Origin: Fomitopsis serialis
Lineage: Eukaryota > Basidiomycota > Agaricomycetes > Polyporales > Fomitopsidaceae
Direction: 5' to 3'
Length of the DNA stretch: 64,000 bases
Assembly (NCBI RefSeq): GCF_022376445.1
Contig: NW_025954963.1
Span: forward strand, 682,001 to 746,000
Shown here piece after piece: positions 24,526 to 36,012 of this stretch (its first letter is position 1; each line of letters opens with the position of its first letter). Position numbers and translations under genes: made by a program. The notes under the pieces are model-generated. The model was not told the DNA's origin, made no database searches, and worked only from the letters and a program-made list of their open reading frames with translations.

Positions 24526-25612
24526 ATGGCGAGAACCTCTGTATCACCCGATCGACCATACGGCTCAGGTCCTCGTTACAGAGATCGCTACGACGACCGA
24601 GACGGCCATGACAGACAGAGACGTAGGGAAGATGAACGGCGGAACACACGCGTTGAAGACTACCGGAGGCCGGAGTATGACAGGGATAGCCGCAATCGAC
24701 GCGACCGAGACGACGAACGCGATGGTCGCTACAGGGCGGATCGGGACCGTCCGTCGGACAGAGACAGAGACAGAGACCGATTCGTGTACAGGACAACAAC
24801 CGTGAGCACGCCCTGGTCCTCCGCGTCGGTCAGCTTCGCCTCGCGCGCGGAACTCGAAGGACCGCTCCCGCTCTGCTTCGAAGCGTGAAGACTCGCCGGA
24901 AGACAAGGCTAAACCGAACTTCAACCCTTCAGGACTACTAGCCGCAGCGACCAAAACCGTCAAGCTTGTGGATGGCACCAGCACAGTACTCAAATATCAC
25001 GAACCTCCCGAGGCGCGCAAACCTACAGTAGGCTGGAGGCTGTACGTCTTCAAGGGGAAGGAGCAAGTGGGTAAGTGTGACTCATCTTTCATTGCACCCA
25101 TGGTGGACTTATTCCTTCGTCCATGTCAGATGTGCTGCACATCCATAGGCAGAGTGCGTACTTGATTGGCCGAGACCGTGCAGTAGCAGACTTGGCCATC
25201 GAACACCCGTCCTGCTCGAAACAACACGCTGTAATCCAATGTACGTTGAAGAATTCCTGTCGGGCTATCCAGTACCGGTCCTCAATTGTCATGCAGTCCG
25301 ACAGGTTCACGAGAAGAATGAGTTTGGTGATGTCAAGAATGTCGTGAAGTAGGTCTTTGTATGCTGCGTAGTCTCCTGCCGCGCTCATGTAGTCGCACAG
25401 GCCCTTCATCATTGACCTAGAGTCAACAAATGGTACTCAGGTCAACGATGAGCAGATACCAGAATCACGATACTACGAGCTCAAGCTTAGTGACGGTGCG
25501 TTTCAGATGTCAATCCGCGAACTCTAACTCAAGTAGGCACTCCTTTTCTTCAGTGATAAAATTCGGCGAATCGCAACGAGAATATGTACTCTTGCACGAT
25601 GAAGCTACATGA
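24526..25612 (+). CDS. pml1: FHA-domain pre-mRNA retention/splicing factor (Pml1/SNIP1-like)
   Basis: The first 85 residues are an RD/RE/RS-rich charged region. A short linker (KPNFNPSGLLAAATKTVKL, VLKYHEPPEARKP) leads into the FHA domain: GWRLYVFKGKEQV, then DVLHIHRQSAYLIGRD after an intron, EHPSCSKQHAVIQ, NEFGDVKNVVKP, FIIDLESTNGTQVNDEQIP, and a last exon reading VIKFGESQREYVLLHDEAT. The phosphothreonine-pocket motifs GR, SxxH and NGT are present. Homologues belong to the RES complex on the spliceosome in the nucleus. Near 24787-24803 the Arg-rich frame (frame 1) must change to frame 2, which then reads PPRRSASPRARNSKDRSRS. No intron of suitable length fits, so an apparent +1 base is present. 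The FHA part itself is intact. Confidence 0.88.
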
Positions 25613-25983
25613 ATGCAAGATCTGCCTGCGACGTCACATGCCTCTATGACTGTAGAAGGCTGATACGCCTGCCTGTGCTCTCAGATAACGGTACTCAGTG
25701 CTATCTCTATCGCACCTTGCCTCCGTTCACGAGGTATGGGCGAAAAATGATGTATATTTCGATCGTACGCTGTATGCACTCCCGTCCGTGCCATTTGGTG
25801 ATTTTGTATCAAGTGCGCACAACAGACATCAAACAAACTGCGAAGCAGATCGGCTTCAAACGACGTTTTGCACATCTACTAGTGATTAGCACTCGTAAGC
25901 AAATCACTTACTTCAGATCGAGTAAAACTGACCGGCTCTAGATAGCGAATAAGTGTGATTCAGGCGTAAGCTGGCCGACCGTG

Positions 25984-26531
25984 TCACCGCTTCCGTCCAT
26001 TTTGCTGGTAATTGACACCGTGTCTGTCCAAGCAACCCTCGCGCGGCGTGGTAGGATCATCGGTATCGTGATTCTGGGCAAGAAAGCCGGCGCGGGCGAC
26101 GCTGGTGTGATGCTGGGGCTGAGGCGCCAGTATCGTCAACTCTGTGGCTGCACCTGTCTCTGGGCTCGGTGACTGCGAAGGCAATTGTAGGCATGCAACT
26201 TTGGGAGCATTCGGCGGGGCCATCGGTGCCTGCGCCACTAGTCCCGGCGTGGTTAACGACGCCAAATGAGTCGAAGCCTTCCGTGCACGGTCGTGAATGA
26301 TTTGAGCCCCACTGTGATGATGCGTCTACTTACGTTGCATACCTCTGCAGGTGCTTGAGCGCGGCGCGTTTCCACTGCTGGCAGGAGTGGCAGTGTCTTC
26401 AAAAGGCTACTTGATTCGAGAGGCGGCAGTATCTCCGAGCCAACGCCTGCTTGCACAACACCGGCTTGGTTCTCGAGCAACAGTAGAGACTGCGGCGTCT
26501 CGCGGTGCATGTCGCACGCGTCCGATCCCAC
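25984..26531 (-). CDS. Weak candidate for a small hypothetical gene
   Basis: Two open frames could be joined by an intron: donor AAC|gtaagtag near 26336 and acceptor ..ggaag near 26280 on the minus strand. The product would be about 160 residues, rich in Pro, Ala, Gln and Thr, beginning MGSDACDMHRETPQS and ending in YQQNGRKR. There are no domains, no signal peptide and no neighbours that suggest a role. It may be a chance combination. Confidence 0.2.
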
Positions 26532-27295
26532 ATCGGACTTTCGGCTGTCACACGCGGCAGACAGAGACCTATAGGTTGAGAGGCACAGGGGAAGTAGAGG
26601 TGCGTGTGTGCGTACTTAGTGACTATTGCCTTCGTCTCTACATTGACTGTGGCGCGACAAGCGCCCTGTGCTGAGTCGCAAGACGGACCTGAGGGGAAGG
26701 GGGGTTCGTTCGGCATGCTTGAACAAATGTGTCGAGGTGCTACATGTTGCGAACGGGAAGCCGTTTATATCAGGAGGGCCGTACTATCCAAGTGTCGCCA
26801 CTCAGGTCCACAGAGTGGCACGGCAGGCTCGCGCCTCGACGACACCTCGAAGCAGAACTGATCACTCGTTAGATCTCGGCGGTCACGTTCGATATTGAAT
26901 ACCGGCTCGTTTAAAAACCTACCTCGAGGTGACCATGAGGTGAATACCAGTGCTCCTTCATGCGTCTTTGAGTATCTTGCCAGATAAGGCAAAGGTCCGG
27001 ATAGAAGACCTGGACCATCGGGGTTCAGTGCTGCTTCTCACAAGAACGGCACAGGATTCATGACTTGTCTTCAAATGCGAAGATCCTCAACGCGTGAACG
27101 AGGCACACAACGCCTCGATGAGAGACACGGGCTATGTTGCACTGCAATTAACTTACCAACATCTATATATCGGTCTATATCTCAGCAATACGAAATACAG
27201 CGCACAAATATAATGCTAGAATGACTCGTCTGGTGTGAATCTTCCCTGGAGTAGTTGACTGCGATCAAGATTGTATTGATGCACTACAAAAATAG

Positions 27296-27367
27296 TCCGA
27301 TATGGTGTAACGGCTAACATTACCGCCTTTCACGCGGTAGCTCGGGGTTCGATTCCCCGTATCGGAG
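27296..27367 (+). tRNA. tRNA-Glu(UUC)
   Basis: The cloverleaf is clear. Acceptor arms TCCGATA and TATCGGA pair fully, and the D arm lies around TGTAACGGCTAACA. The anticodon stem ACCGC/GCGGT encloses loop CTTTCAC with anticodon TTC. The T arm is CGGGG-TTCGATT-CCCCG. There is no intron. The discriminator base is G at 27367. Confidence 0.97.
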
Positions 27368-27371
27368 TTGG

Positions 27372-27377
27372 TTTTTT
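27372..27377 (+). terminator. Pol III terminator of tRNA-Glu
   Basis: A run of six T begins five bases after the tRNA 3' end, as expected for RNA polymerase III termination. Confidence 0.85.
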
Positions 27378-28961
27378 GCTACCTCATAAGACAGGCCTCA
27401 CGCACAACCATCCAGCTTGCGTGACAATGGCGCGCTAAGCTAATGGAGGCTTCAATCAGTCGTTATAAAAATATTCCTTCGCACAGTAATCTGCAGATTT
27501 GAAATGCGGACAGAACTGTGCGAGCAGATTTCCAGCCATCGTAAACACGAAGTTTTCTATAGGTTTACGAGTGTAAGAGCAATAGCCGCTCAGCTGCCTG
27601 TTTGAGTGCGATACCTGCCTCGTATGGCTACTCCGAAGGCCGGTCACAGGCGTCACGCTGGATGGTTGTGCGTGAGCCCTGTCTTATCTAAGACTATGCT
27701 AAATACGATATCTCAACAAGTGCTTTGACTAATGAATCATCATTTGGATGAGAGCGCATAGTCGATATAAGGCAGGGTGTCGCAATGTGTGGGGAATCAA
27801 CAGCACAGTATAGCAAATGCAGAATTCCTGAAGACCCCCGCAATTCCTATACTGTAGGTTCCAGCGATTAACGTCCACTCTGGCGCCGCTTCGACCTAAT
27901 CCGCTTTCCATTCTGCACTGCTGGGCCATGTCTATGGAGATATTCGTGAAACTGTGTGTTATTGTCAGAGTAAGCGGGACGACGTACCCTCGAATCTTCT
28001 TCCTGGGTTTTGGTGGGTGCGAGAAGTCAGAAGGGTCCTCTCCTAGGCGGTATTTGCCCATACACCAGAGGACATATCTACATAGAAAGAAGCCGCAATC
28101 CAATCTATATGCGGAACACGTAGGAAGACTCTGCACACCTTCGGTCCTTGGTTTCTAACCCCGCCTCCTTGAGCCGTATACGATCAAATTTCCAGAGGTC
28201 TTCCCAGGACTCTGCCGTGACCTTCGTGTCTGCAGACCTTCCGATTGCTTTCAGGAAGTCCTGTGGTGATGCAATGGAGCCTGTAAGATCGAACTGCAGT
28301 CAGTGACGGTCTGGACAGGAAAGGGTCTCTCCGGTACCTCTGATCGGAGGCACAGGTCGGAGGGCGGCCTTGTTGACCAGCGTGCGGCAGACGCGAGGAA
28401 CCAGACAGATGGGCTTGAGCCCTAGCCAGCTGGACATACTGGTGAGCGGGGAAGACCAGAAAAGGATATGTCGAGTTTGACACGAATGCGGAAACACGAG
28501 AGAACGCAAGCAAGCTGGCACAATTTCCCCTGCCTCGGATCATCACGTGGCAGCCGTGAGCAGATCGTTATCTTGCCGCAACAGGGACAAATGTCTGGAT
28601 TCTGCGTACTATGGCAAGAACGACCACATCGGTGTGACGAACGATTCGCCGCCCTACGGTGACCTCGATGTTACCAATGATTTTGTTGCCAAACAGGCTC
28701 GTAACCGACAAATTTACTCAGTGAAGTAGATAACTCTTTGCCAGGGCCGGTATCAAGCAACTCCGAGACTGCTAGTCTGCAACTCAAGCTTGATGTAATT
28801 AAGGAGATGTCCTCGTCTTTCACCACTCGATAAACCATGCCATACACCGGTAGGCAAGCCTCCACGTCTTCTGTTGCTGCCGCTGTTGCTCGAACGGAAG
28901 GATGTCCTTATCATCACGCGATACATATTGTACGTCGAACCCACAGATCCAGGTAGAATGT

Positions 28962-31310
28962 CTAGAAGACAGGCGCATCTCTAAGGAATAACCGTCTCTC
29001 TTCCTTCTGTACCCATCGTGCTACCGAGTTTGCCGCATTCACTATCGCGCTCTTCGGTAAGAGCGGAGAAAGCGCGAGGTAGAGCTCGAACGGCTGCGTG
29101 ATCTACATGCGATCTGTCAGCTCCGAATTGCAAAGCATCATGTGCAACCTACCCAGCCCATAACGCTCTCTTTCTCTGTGCGTATATACTGCAGCTTCAG
29201 GGTGCTGCCTTGACCCGATTTCGCGTGAATGTGATCGTACAACGCCTCGTAGAGTGTAATGAGTCTGTAGGTTGGGATGAATCAGCTCGAGCGAACACAG
29301 TGCATCGCCGACAGGAATCTTACTTACCTCCGCTTCTCGTTCAAATCATCGTACGGATCCTCATATAGCGGCAATGTCACCTGTACATGCGACCTAGACT
29401 TGTAAACAAAGTGACGAAGACCTGGTATGCCGAGGTCTGCCACCGAGTACTCTGTGTCGCCGCGGTCGATGGCGTCTGAAAGCGCTTGCAACAGCCCGTC
29501 TTGTGTCAGACGCTGCAAGCGAAGGTCAATGCCGAGAATAAATGCACTGTGATGTGACGCTTACCCGAGAGACAGTGTCGCACCAGTTTCTGACGGCCTC
29601 GAAATCGGCACTACCACTGACGCAGACTAAACCAATCTCAGGCGCAGCCTTCTCGAGGACGCTCGCTCTGTCGCTCTTGCTGGCAGTCTCCGAGTTCTGG
29701 CCACCTTCGCTGATCAAGTCGCTGCTCTGGCTGCTGGGCGATGTTGTAGGAAACGACGGGGTTACCGGTGTCTTGTCCGCGTCCCTCCTCAGAAACATGA
29801 CGTAGGCGTTCACGAACGCAGACGAGTTGAACTTGGGCAAGCAGATCGGTAGCCATGAAGCAGATGCAGAGGAGTTGATGATAGATGGAGCGTAGACAGT
29901 GTTCACGAGGACGTGCAAGTCTGTTGTGCTGGGTCAGAAGATGTTGGATCAATTTAGGGGCGAGTCATACCTGACGGATGAATAGAGTGTTTCTTGGGCC
30001 TGACTAGCGTGATGATACGTTCCTGGGCGATCAAGAGCATGTACAAGATGTCCTATTGCATCGTGAGCACAAAGAACACAGAAAGATGGAGGCTGCGTTC
30101 TACCTTAATCTTAGACGTTGGTACGAGTACGTCAGCGACACTCTTGCGAAGCATAGGTTCGACCTTGAGGCATTGCAAAGAGGACGTCGCCATGGCTAGG
30201 TCCCATTCTAATCGCGACAACAACGAGTAGAGGAATGGCTCAGCACCGCTCAGGAGACGGCGCAAATCGAAGTTCGTCCGACGCTCGAACATACGGCGAA
30301 GTTGCTCAGCAGACACGACACTGAGGATCTGCAGGTGCAGGTATTCAAGATGGAAGCGCGTCTTGCTTCTCCAACATTAGCGCAGCACTGAGTTTGCCAC
30401 TGGGGCCACTCACCACAGACTCAGGCTCGCCCCATGAGGACACACATACATAATAGAGTGGAGACCGCAGGAGGAAGGTTATGCGCGTCTTCCCAGCGTT
30501 GATGCAACGGATCTTGTCCCCGTCATCGAGAAAGACGGATATAAGGGCTTGCATGATTCCTATCGTGGACGTCAGCCCGTCAGACTCGTCCTGATCTCGG
30601 CGACTTAGAGGCGAGCAATCAATATACGGGGTGACCTGTGGTTGCGAATCGCATCACCTGATGAAAACCGGCTTCCCGGCCTCGGTGAGAACGAAGTACT
30701 GTCTAGGAGGATACGTGTCCGCTGTGAAGCACAACTCAGCGATGTCACAGTTATCTCTCGGGAAACGCATGTACCTGCGGAATGAGATAATTCGCGAAGG
30801 TCAACCTCCTTGCCTTTGCCATGACGGCTACGACTACGCCTCTGAAGGTCTTCGACATGTCAATGCATGCGCTCCGGGGGGCGGACGTTACTTACCGCCG
30901 AAGGACTCCTTCCTGCTCAATGTACGTCTCAATTGGTCCCGTAGTCGCTGTTTTGAGTTCTCCTCTGTGGGACGAGTCGCAGTTCGTCCGCTCACACTGC
31001 TTTGATCACTAGCGATCGTTACTACCTCGGCCTCTGGAGTTGTTACAAGCATTTCGGGAGTGGGTGCCTCGAGGTTCAGAAAGGATGATGCTGAGCTCGA
31101 AGCACCCTCGTGCGGGTCATGTGCCAGTATATCTATAGGAGCTAGATCCAAGACTGGGGTAGGCACAGTCGAAGTGCTGCCATGGCTATAGACCCTCGAA
31201 GAAATGAGCGGTGCTGGTCGGACAGACGGTGGGGTCAGGCGCGAGAGGCCGGGTATTGGCGTTCCCACCCGCGAGGGGGTCCTCGAGCGCGGCGTGCCCG
31301 GCCCAGACAT
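28962..31310 (-). CDS. MON1: Vacuolar fusion protein Mon1
   Basis: The protein begins MSGPGTPRSRTPSR with a Ser/Thr/Pro-rich leader of about 140 residues. After introns come pieces of the longin-type Mon1 core: CDIAELCFTADTYPPRQYFV, LTEAGKPVFIR, a segment around SAEQLRRMFERRTNFDLRRL, and PSIINSSASASWLPICLPKF. The C-terminal block is distinctive: GLRHFVYKSRSHVQVTLP, LPLYEDPYDDLNEKRR, then MGWITQPFELYLALSPLLPK and a final LFLRDAPVF. Mon1 acts with Ccz1 as the exchange factor for the Rab7/Ypt7 GTPase on late endosomes and vacuoles, and in autophagosome fusion. The start at 31310 is about 200 bp from the divergent BTB gene, suggesting a shared promoter region. No frame break was noticed, though I did not place every intron. 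Confidence 0.92.
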
Positions 31311-31513
31311 GTTGTGTACGGGTGTACGGGGCGGCTAGAATAGGAGTGCTGTGCCAGGCGTGGCTTGCAACGAGCTGAGGGTAATGATCATGGGTGGTAG
31401 CGAGCAAGCAGCGAGTATGGCGAGACGCCCAGAGCACAGACTCGTTCTTCACCGCCACCACCGTACCACCATGCAACCATCTCCTCGTACTCCTCAAGCT
31501 GCCGTCGCCGGAC

Positions 31514-32644
31514 ATGACAGTCCCGCCGTCGTCGTCTCTTGAACGCGGGGAGCCATGGTTCGACGACGGCAACATCGTCTTGCTCGCCGACGCGTCCAAT
31601 GTCGCGTTCAAGGTCCATCGCGGCATGCTGGCTCGGCACTCGGAGATCTTCCAGTCGATGTTCGAGCTGCCGCCTCCGACGCAAGCAGACGTGGACCGAG
31701 TCGACGGCTGCCAGCTTGTCAGGATGTATGATCTACCAGAGGAGCTCAGCAGCCTGATCAAAGCCTTGTACGACGGCGCGTGAGTCGTGTGCTTGTTTCG
31801 CGGCGATGTCCAGAAGTTGACGGCGTGTCTCAGGTCGTTTCAGGATGGTAGCGTTGAAGACTTCTTCTACGTCGTGGGCATCTTGCGCCTTTCAACCAAA
31901 TACTTCATCGCGCATCTCCGCACACAGGCTATACGCTTCCTCGCCCAGACGTGGAGTTACACATTGCGCGGGCATGACCACATGGTGGAACAAGCCATTC
32001 GGGCACCTCTCGTCAATGGCACGACCTATCCATACGTCCATCCCCTGCATGTCCTCAATCTGGCTAGGGAATCTCATGCCACCGTCCTGATTCCCTCCGC
32101 CTTGTATTTCCTCTCCCTCTACCCTCTCCCCGATATCCTGCGCTGCGACCACCCGAAGTTGCTAGTCGAGCATCCATCACGTCCATCATCTGAGCTGTCG
32201 GCTCAAGACATGAAGGACTACACCCTCATGTTTCAGCATAGGATCGACACACTCCTCAACTTCACACGCGGCGTCTGCAGTCAACAGGAGCAATGCAGTA
32301 CATGTGAAAGAGAGCGAGGTGTATGCACGAAGGCCTTTCGGCGGCTCGCGCTAAACCTGTCGTATGCATGGATGCTCAGGACGGGGCCGCTGCACTTCAT
32401 GGTCCAGGCAGTGGACCAACTCGATAACGACTCTACCGTTTGCACGCCCTGTCGAAAAGCCTTTCGCGACAAGGTCTTCGAGGCGAGACAGAAGGCGTGG
32501 GACGAACTTCCTGGGGTTGTCGGTCTGCCGAGCTGGGAAGAGCTGCAGACGGTCGACCTCGGCACGAGCGATGATCGCGGGCCCAACGGCGGGGCGACGT
32601 CACCTGCCAGCAGGCCAGACACACGGAGAGAGGGGAAGAGGTAG
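31514..32644 (+). CDS. BTB/POZ domain protein of basidiomycete type
   Basis: Two exons are joined by an intron from about 31781 to 31833 (GC|gtgagt ... ctcag|G), giving ALYDGASFQDGSVEDF. The BTB domain fills about residues 10-110: WFDDGNIVLLADASNVAFKV, HRGMLARHSEIFQSMF, then LVRMYDLPEELSSLIKALYD. The C-terminal part is mostly helical and carries paired cysteines (CSQQEQCSTCERERGVC, CTPCRKAF). Such stand-alone BTB proteins form large families in Agaricomycetes; their partners are mostly unknown, though some BTB proteins are cullin-3 adaptors. The start at 31514 (MTVPPSSSLERGEPW) is preferred to the upstream in-frame Met at 31394 because homology-like sequence begins there. It is divergent from MON1. 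Confidence 0.88.
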
Positions 32645-32772
32645 CATAAGTTACTCATTTCCATTGGTCGACGGGATCCGTTTTTGCTCTCCATGTAACA
32701 TCAGTGGTTGCTCGCTATGGGAGTTTGTCTATATCGAAGTGTAACTCTGTATTGATACAACGCATATCATTT

Positions 32773-34413
32773 TCAGACACTGCCACCCAGCTTCTTGCCC
32801 CATAGCTGTTTACCCTGGATCCACACCGCAAGCCGGTTTCGCATATCTCCTAGGCACCACCACTTTTCGATGACGTCCAAGGTAAGTTGCGTTGGATGCG
32901 GACCTTCGAAGAAATCGAGAGGCCCGATACCAGAGCTTGATTTGGAATCGAAGAGCTGGACTGTGGAGACGGTCTCAATGTACGTGCAACGCTTCGAGGC
33001 TGAAGAGGCTTACTACACTGGGCATCGAAGGGTGCTCCGACAGCAAATGCGCCGGTACCGGTTGGTAGGTCTAATGCAATCGCGCCACCACGAGTAGCAA
33101 GATACAGAGCCTCTTTCCAGTCAATGGCAAGGGGCCCTCCATCGTATCCCTGCCGATCCTCAGCGACGGCTATGATCCTGTCCTTCACGCATCCGCGAGA
33201 CTGTGACAGCCTGTCGCATACACCCCATGATGTCGATGTCATACCCACCGGCGATGTCAGTTCCCAGTCCTACTTTTGCGCCAACATTAAGTGCCTCCCG
33301 TAGACGGAACGGCCTCGCGGAGAAGTACGCGTTGGAAAGTGGACAATGCGCGATTGCTGCGCCGGATTTTGCGACGTTGACTAACGAGGGTGAGTCGAGG
33401 AATGTACAATGTGCTTGGACGGTGCGTGGTGTGAGCAGACGGGACTTTGATCGCAGTGTTATCATACGCGGCCCAGCAGGAGGCTATGCAGACTCTTTAC
33501 TTGCGCGAATATCTCCACATCGGACTTGCCGCGTTCTCGACGGACGTAGTCCACTTGATCGTGGGCCTCTGCCATATGACTCTGGACACGAAGGTTCTTC
33601 GCAGAGGCGAGTTCGCCCAGGCTTCGCAACAAAGCATCCGAGCACGTAGGTACAAAGCGAGGCGTGAGGACAGGTTCCACCAGGCGTTCGTGTACAGGCA
33701 GATGCGCGACCATGCCACGACATGAGCTGACGAACGAAATCACCGACGAGAGAGCTCCTGAGACGGATGGCTCGACGTATGTTGGGCGCGAGGACATGTC
33801 CATGGAGAGTTTGCCCACAAACGCTCTGATCCCTGCTCGCTGCATCACTCTCGCGAGGATGAGACTGCGATGCATGCGTATGGTGAGTCTGAACGCATGG
33901 CCGTAAGAACGGAACAGCGGCTCACTTTGTGTCGACTTTGATCGTTCCGAACAGCAGAACAGCTCCAGTGCCATTCTCTATCAGTCTTTCTGTCAGTCGC
34001 GTATAAACACGTTCTGCCAGTATTGGATCCGCATCCAAGCTTTCTTCCGCCTTGAAAGCGTACTCGTTTAGCCATTCCATCAGGGGGAGATGGAGGCCTG
34101 TCCCTTGGTAGAGAAACTGTGGTGCATGCAAATGCAAGTCACAGAAAGTCGGCACGAGGAAGGTGCCTCGTTCTAGCACGATCGGAGGTTCCGACGCATC
34201 GTTCAGGATTTCCTGAGATTCTTGGGTATGCGCGGCTCCCAGATGCTCTATGAAGCCTGTGGGACCGACGACTGACAGAAGCGATGCAGACAGTGAGCCA
34301 TTCAGATGTGTATGCATAGTGACTAAGGTAACCGACGTACCGAGTACTTGATCATGTAGGACCAGAAGCTCTCCGAGACGAGGACAATGCACAAAGTCTC
34401 CCCTGATGATCAT
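32773..34413 (-). CDS. Guanine deaminase (amidohydrolase)
   Basis: It starts MIIRGDFVHCPRLGELLVL and contains the amidohydrolase metal motif HLHAPQ within TFCDLHLHAPQFLYQG. Then come ENGTGAVLLFGTIKVDT, LVEPVLTPRFVPTCSDALL, VQSHMAE with a metal-ligand His, AHCPLSNAYFSA, and GLGTDIAGGYDIDIMGCMRQ with the catalytic Asp. The end reads ALYLATRGGAIAL, GAPFDAQ, VIEKWWCLGDMRN and VWIQGKQLW. It converts guanine to xanthine and ammonia in purine salvage or catabolism, in the cytosol, using one zinc ion. Several introns interrupt it; all the diagnostic blocks are present in order, which supports a full-length enzyme near the usual 450-480 residues. Confidence 0.92.
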
Positions 34414-34651
34414 CGTCTTGGCTGCACAAAATAGAAACGTGGAGCCTCCAGAGTATCGATATCATGCCATCAAGTACATACAATGCGTGTGCACTTGCGG
34501 CGCGGCGGAGACATGCGCGCCTCCACCACGCCCCTGTGGCGGGAGCGCGGGACCCAAAGCCATTGGCAACTGCATTTCGCACATAGACAGTTGCGTAGGC
34601 TGTCTCATCAGCCAAATGTCGATAGCACCAACCTTCGTGGCCGCATGGCAA

Positions 34652-34669
34652 GTTCAGAGACCCGACAGA
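34652..34669 (+). repeat. 18-bp direct repeat, left copy
   Basis: GTTCAGAGACCCGACAGA here is identical to 35898-35915. The copies flank a 1.25-kb repeat-rich block. A trinucleotide repeat (GAT)n follows this copy, and ATC-rich sequence follows the other. Confidence 0.8.
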
Positions 34670-35209
34670 TGATGATGATGATGAACTCAGCATTTATTAA
34701 CCGCAACAAGCAAACAACGTGCTAAGACGCGGCGGACGCCGGTCTGTACAACTGTGGGCGTTAAAATGCGCCACCCAGACCTGCGTCCCGTTCGAGGGGA
34801 TTGTACAGTAGTTTATACCTGCGTTTTATCTATAAGGAGTGCGACGGCGGTGTCGATGTGGCGCGCGTAACTCGCGTGGTTTTCGCGTATGCTCGCGTGG
34901 CGTCCACGTTCGCCGCGTGGCCTCATGTGGCGCACCCTCCTCCCATAAGCTCCCGGCGTCTTCCGCCCGCGGGCGCCTGCGCGAGCCAGCCCGAGGTGTC
35001 CCCGAGGCTGAATTTCCGCGTGAAATGGGGGGAAGTGACGGAAACATGAGTAGAAAAAAATACAAATAGGTTATAAATGGGAAGCCTGAGTGATGGGAAG
35101 AAAAATACAACTCAGTGCTGGGAAGTAGGACAGCTCAGCACTGGGATATCAACACAGGGTAAATAGTCGAAATCAGCCCTGGGAAATGAGACTTCAATAC
35201 CGGGAAAAT

Positions 35210-35592
35210 AAGGAAGATTGGTACCGGGAAAACAGGACACATCAATAAGTACCAGGAAATAATGGGAAACACAGCAGTAATACCAACACCAACTTGAAGA
35301 AGACAGAGATATCAATGAAAATGTACCACAGGCCGGGAAATATTGAATAAAGATGTGATCACAAGGGCAACACATGGCATTGAATGAACCAGACTAATAT
35401 CAGTACTGGGGAAACAGGACACATCAATACTGGGAAATAATGGGAAAAACAGAGGTAATATGGAAGAAATGCCCTGCAGCAGATTATAAAATCACAAGAC
35501 AAATGTATACACAGGAGAGTGTACTGCAGGCCGGGAAACATTGAATCAAAATGTAACCACAAGGGCAACACATAGCATTGAATGATCCAGCT
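35210..35592 (+). repeat. About 190-bp tandem repeat, two diverged copies
   Basis: Two blocks recur in the same order. AACAGGACACATCAATA and ATAATGGGAAA appear near 35230 and again near 35412. CAGGCCGGGAAA and CAAGGGCAACACAT appear near 35330-35375 and again near 35527-35572. Their separations (about 184-197 bp) give the period. Short GGGAAA words recur throughout. No protein is coded. Confidence 0.65.
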
Positions 35593-35651
35593 GCTGCCAG
35601 CCCAAGTATGTAATCTTAAAAGTAACATGAAGCAGTGAATGAAAACCCGCC

Positions 35652-35854
35652 GCCAGACCTGTGGCGAAGCCCAGGTCTGGCAGGCTCAAGCATGTAACCT
35701 TAGGGGTAACATGGAGCACAGAATGAAAGAACTGCCACCAGACCTGTGGCGAAGCCCAGGTCTGGCAGGCCCAAGCATTGCAACCTTATGGGCAACATGA
35801 AGCAGCGAATGAAAGAACAGCCCCGTCAGCCCGTGGCAAAGCCACGGGTTGACG
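35652..35854 (+). repeat. Tandem hairpin units with an 85-86-bp period
   Basis: Three hairpins are spaced 85 and 86 bp apart. The first two (35652-35681 and 35738-35765) have arms CCAGACCTG and CAGGTCTGG around TGGCGAAGCC. The third (35824-35854) has arms CGTCAGCCCGTGGC and GCCACGGGTTGACG around AAA. Between hairpins the sequence is conserved: CAAGCATGTAACCTTAG.., then AACATG.AGCA..GAATGAAAGAAC. The arm sequence changes between units while pairing is kept. Confidence 0.75.
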
Positions 35855-35897
35855 ACACTCGTATAGTAATGGACGGGCAATGGAATCGGTTTGTGAG

Positions 35898-35915
35898 GTT
35901 CAGAGACCCGACAGA
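35898..35915 (+). repeat. 18-bp direct repeat, right copy
   Basis: This is an exact second copy of GTTCAGAGACCCGACAGA. It lies 98 bp before tRNA-Thr and 44 bp after the last hairpin unit. Confidence 0.8.
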
Positions 35916-36012
35916 GACTAATATCATCATCATGATACTCACCACTGGTCCTCTGAATCAGAACTTCCTCACTTTGGTAGGACATGATATTGTACTGGTA
36001 TTTTGCTACCAT

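Larger units (their letters stand above)
25613..28961. other. Mostly empty 3.3-kb stretch around tRNA-Glu
   Basis: Apart from the tRNA at 27296 and a weak gene candidate at 25984-26531, I find no supported feature. The block from 27380 to 28960 has short frames only and no recognisable protein. Confidence 0.45.

Noticed and set aside
28184..28546. A 120-codon minus-strand frame downstream of MON1
   Set aside because: No motif and no splice context; probably chance.
34660..34690. (GAT)n run as a regulatory site
   Set aside because: A plain trinucleotide microsatellite is sufficient explanation.
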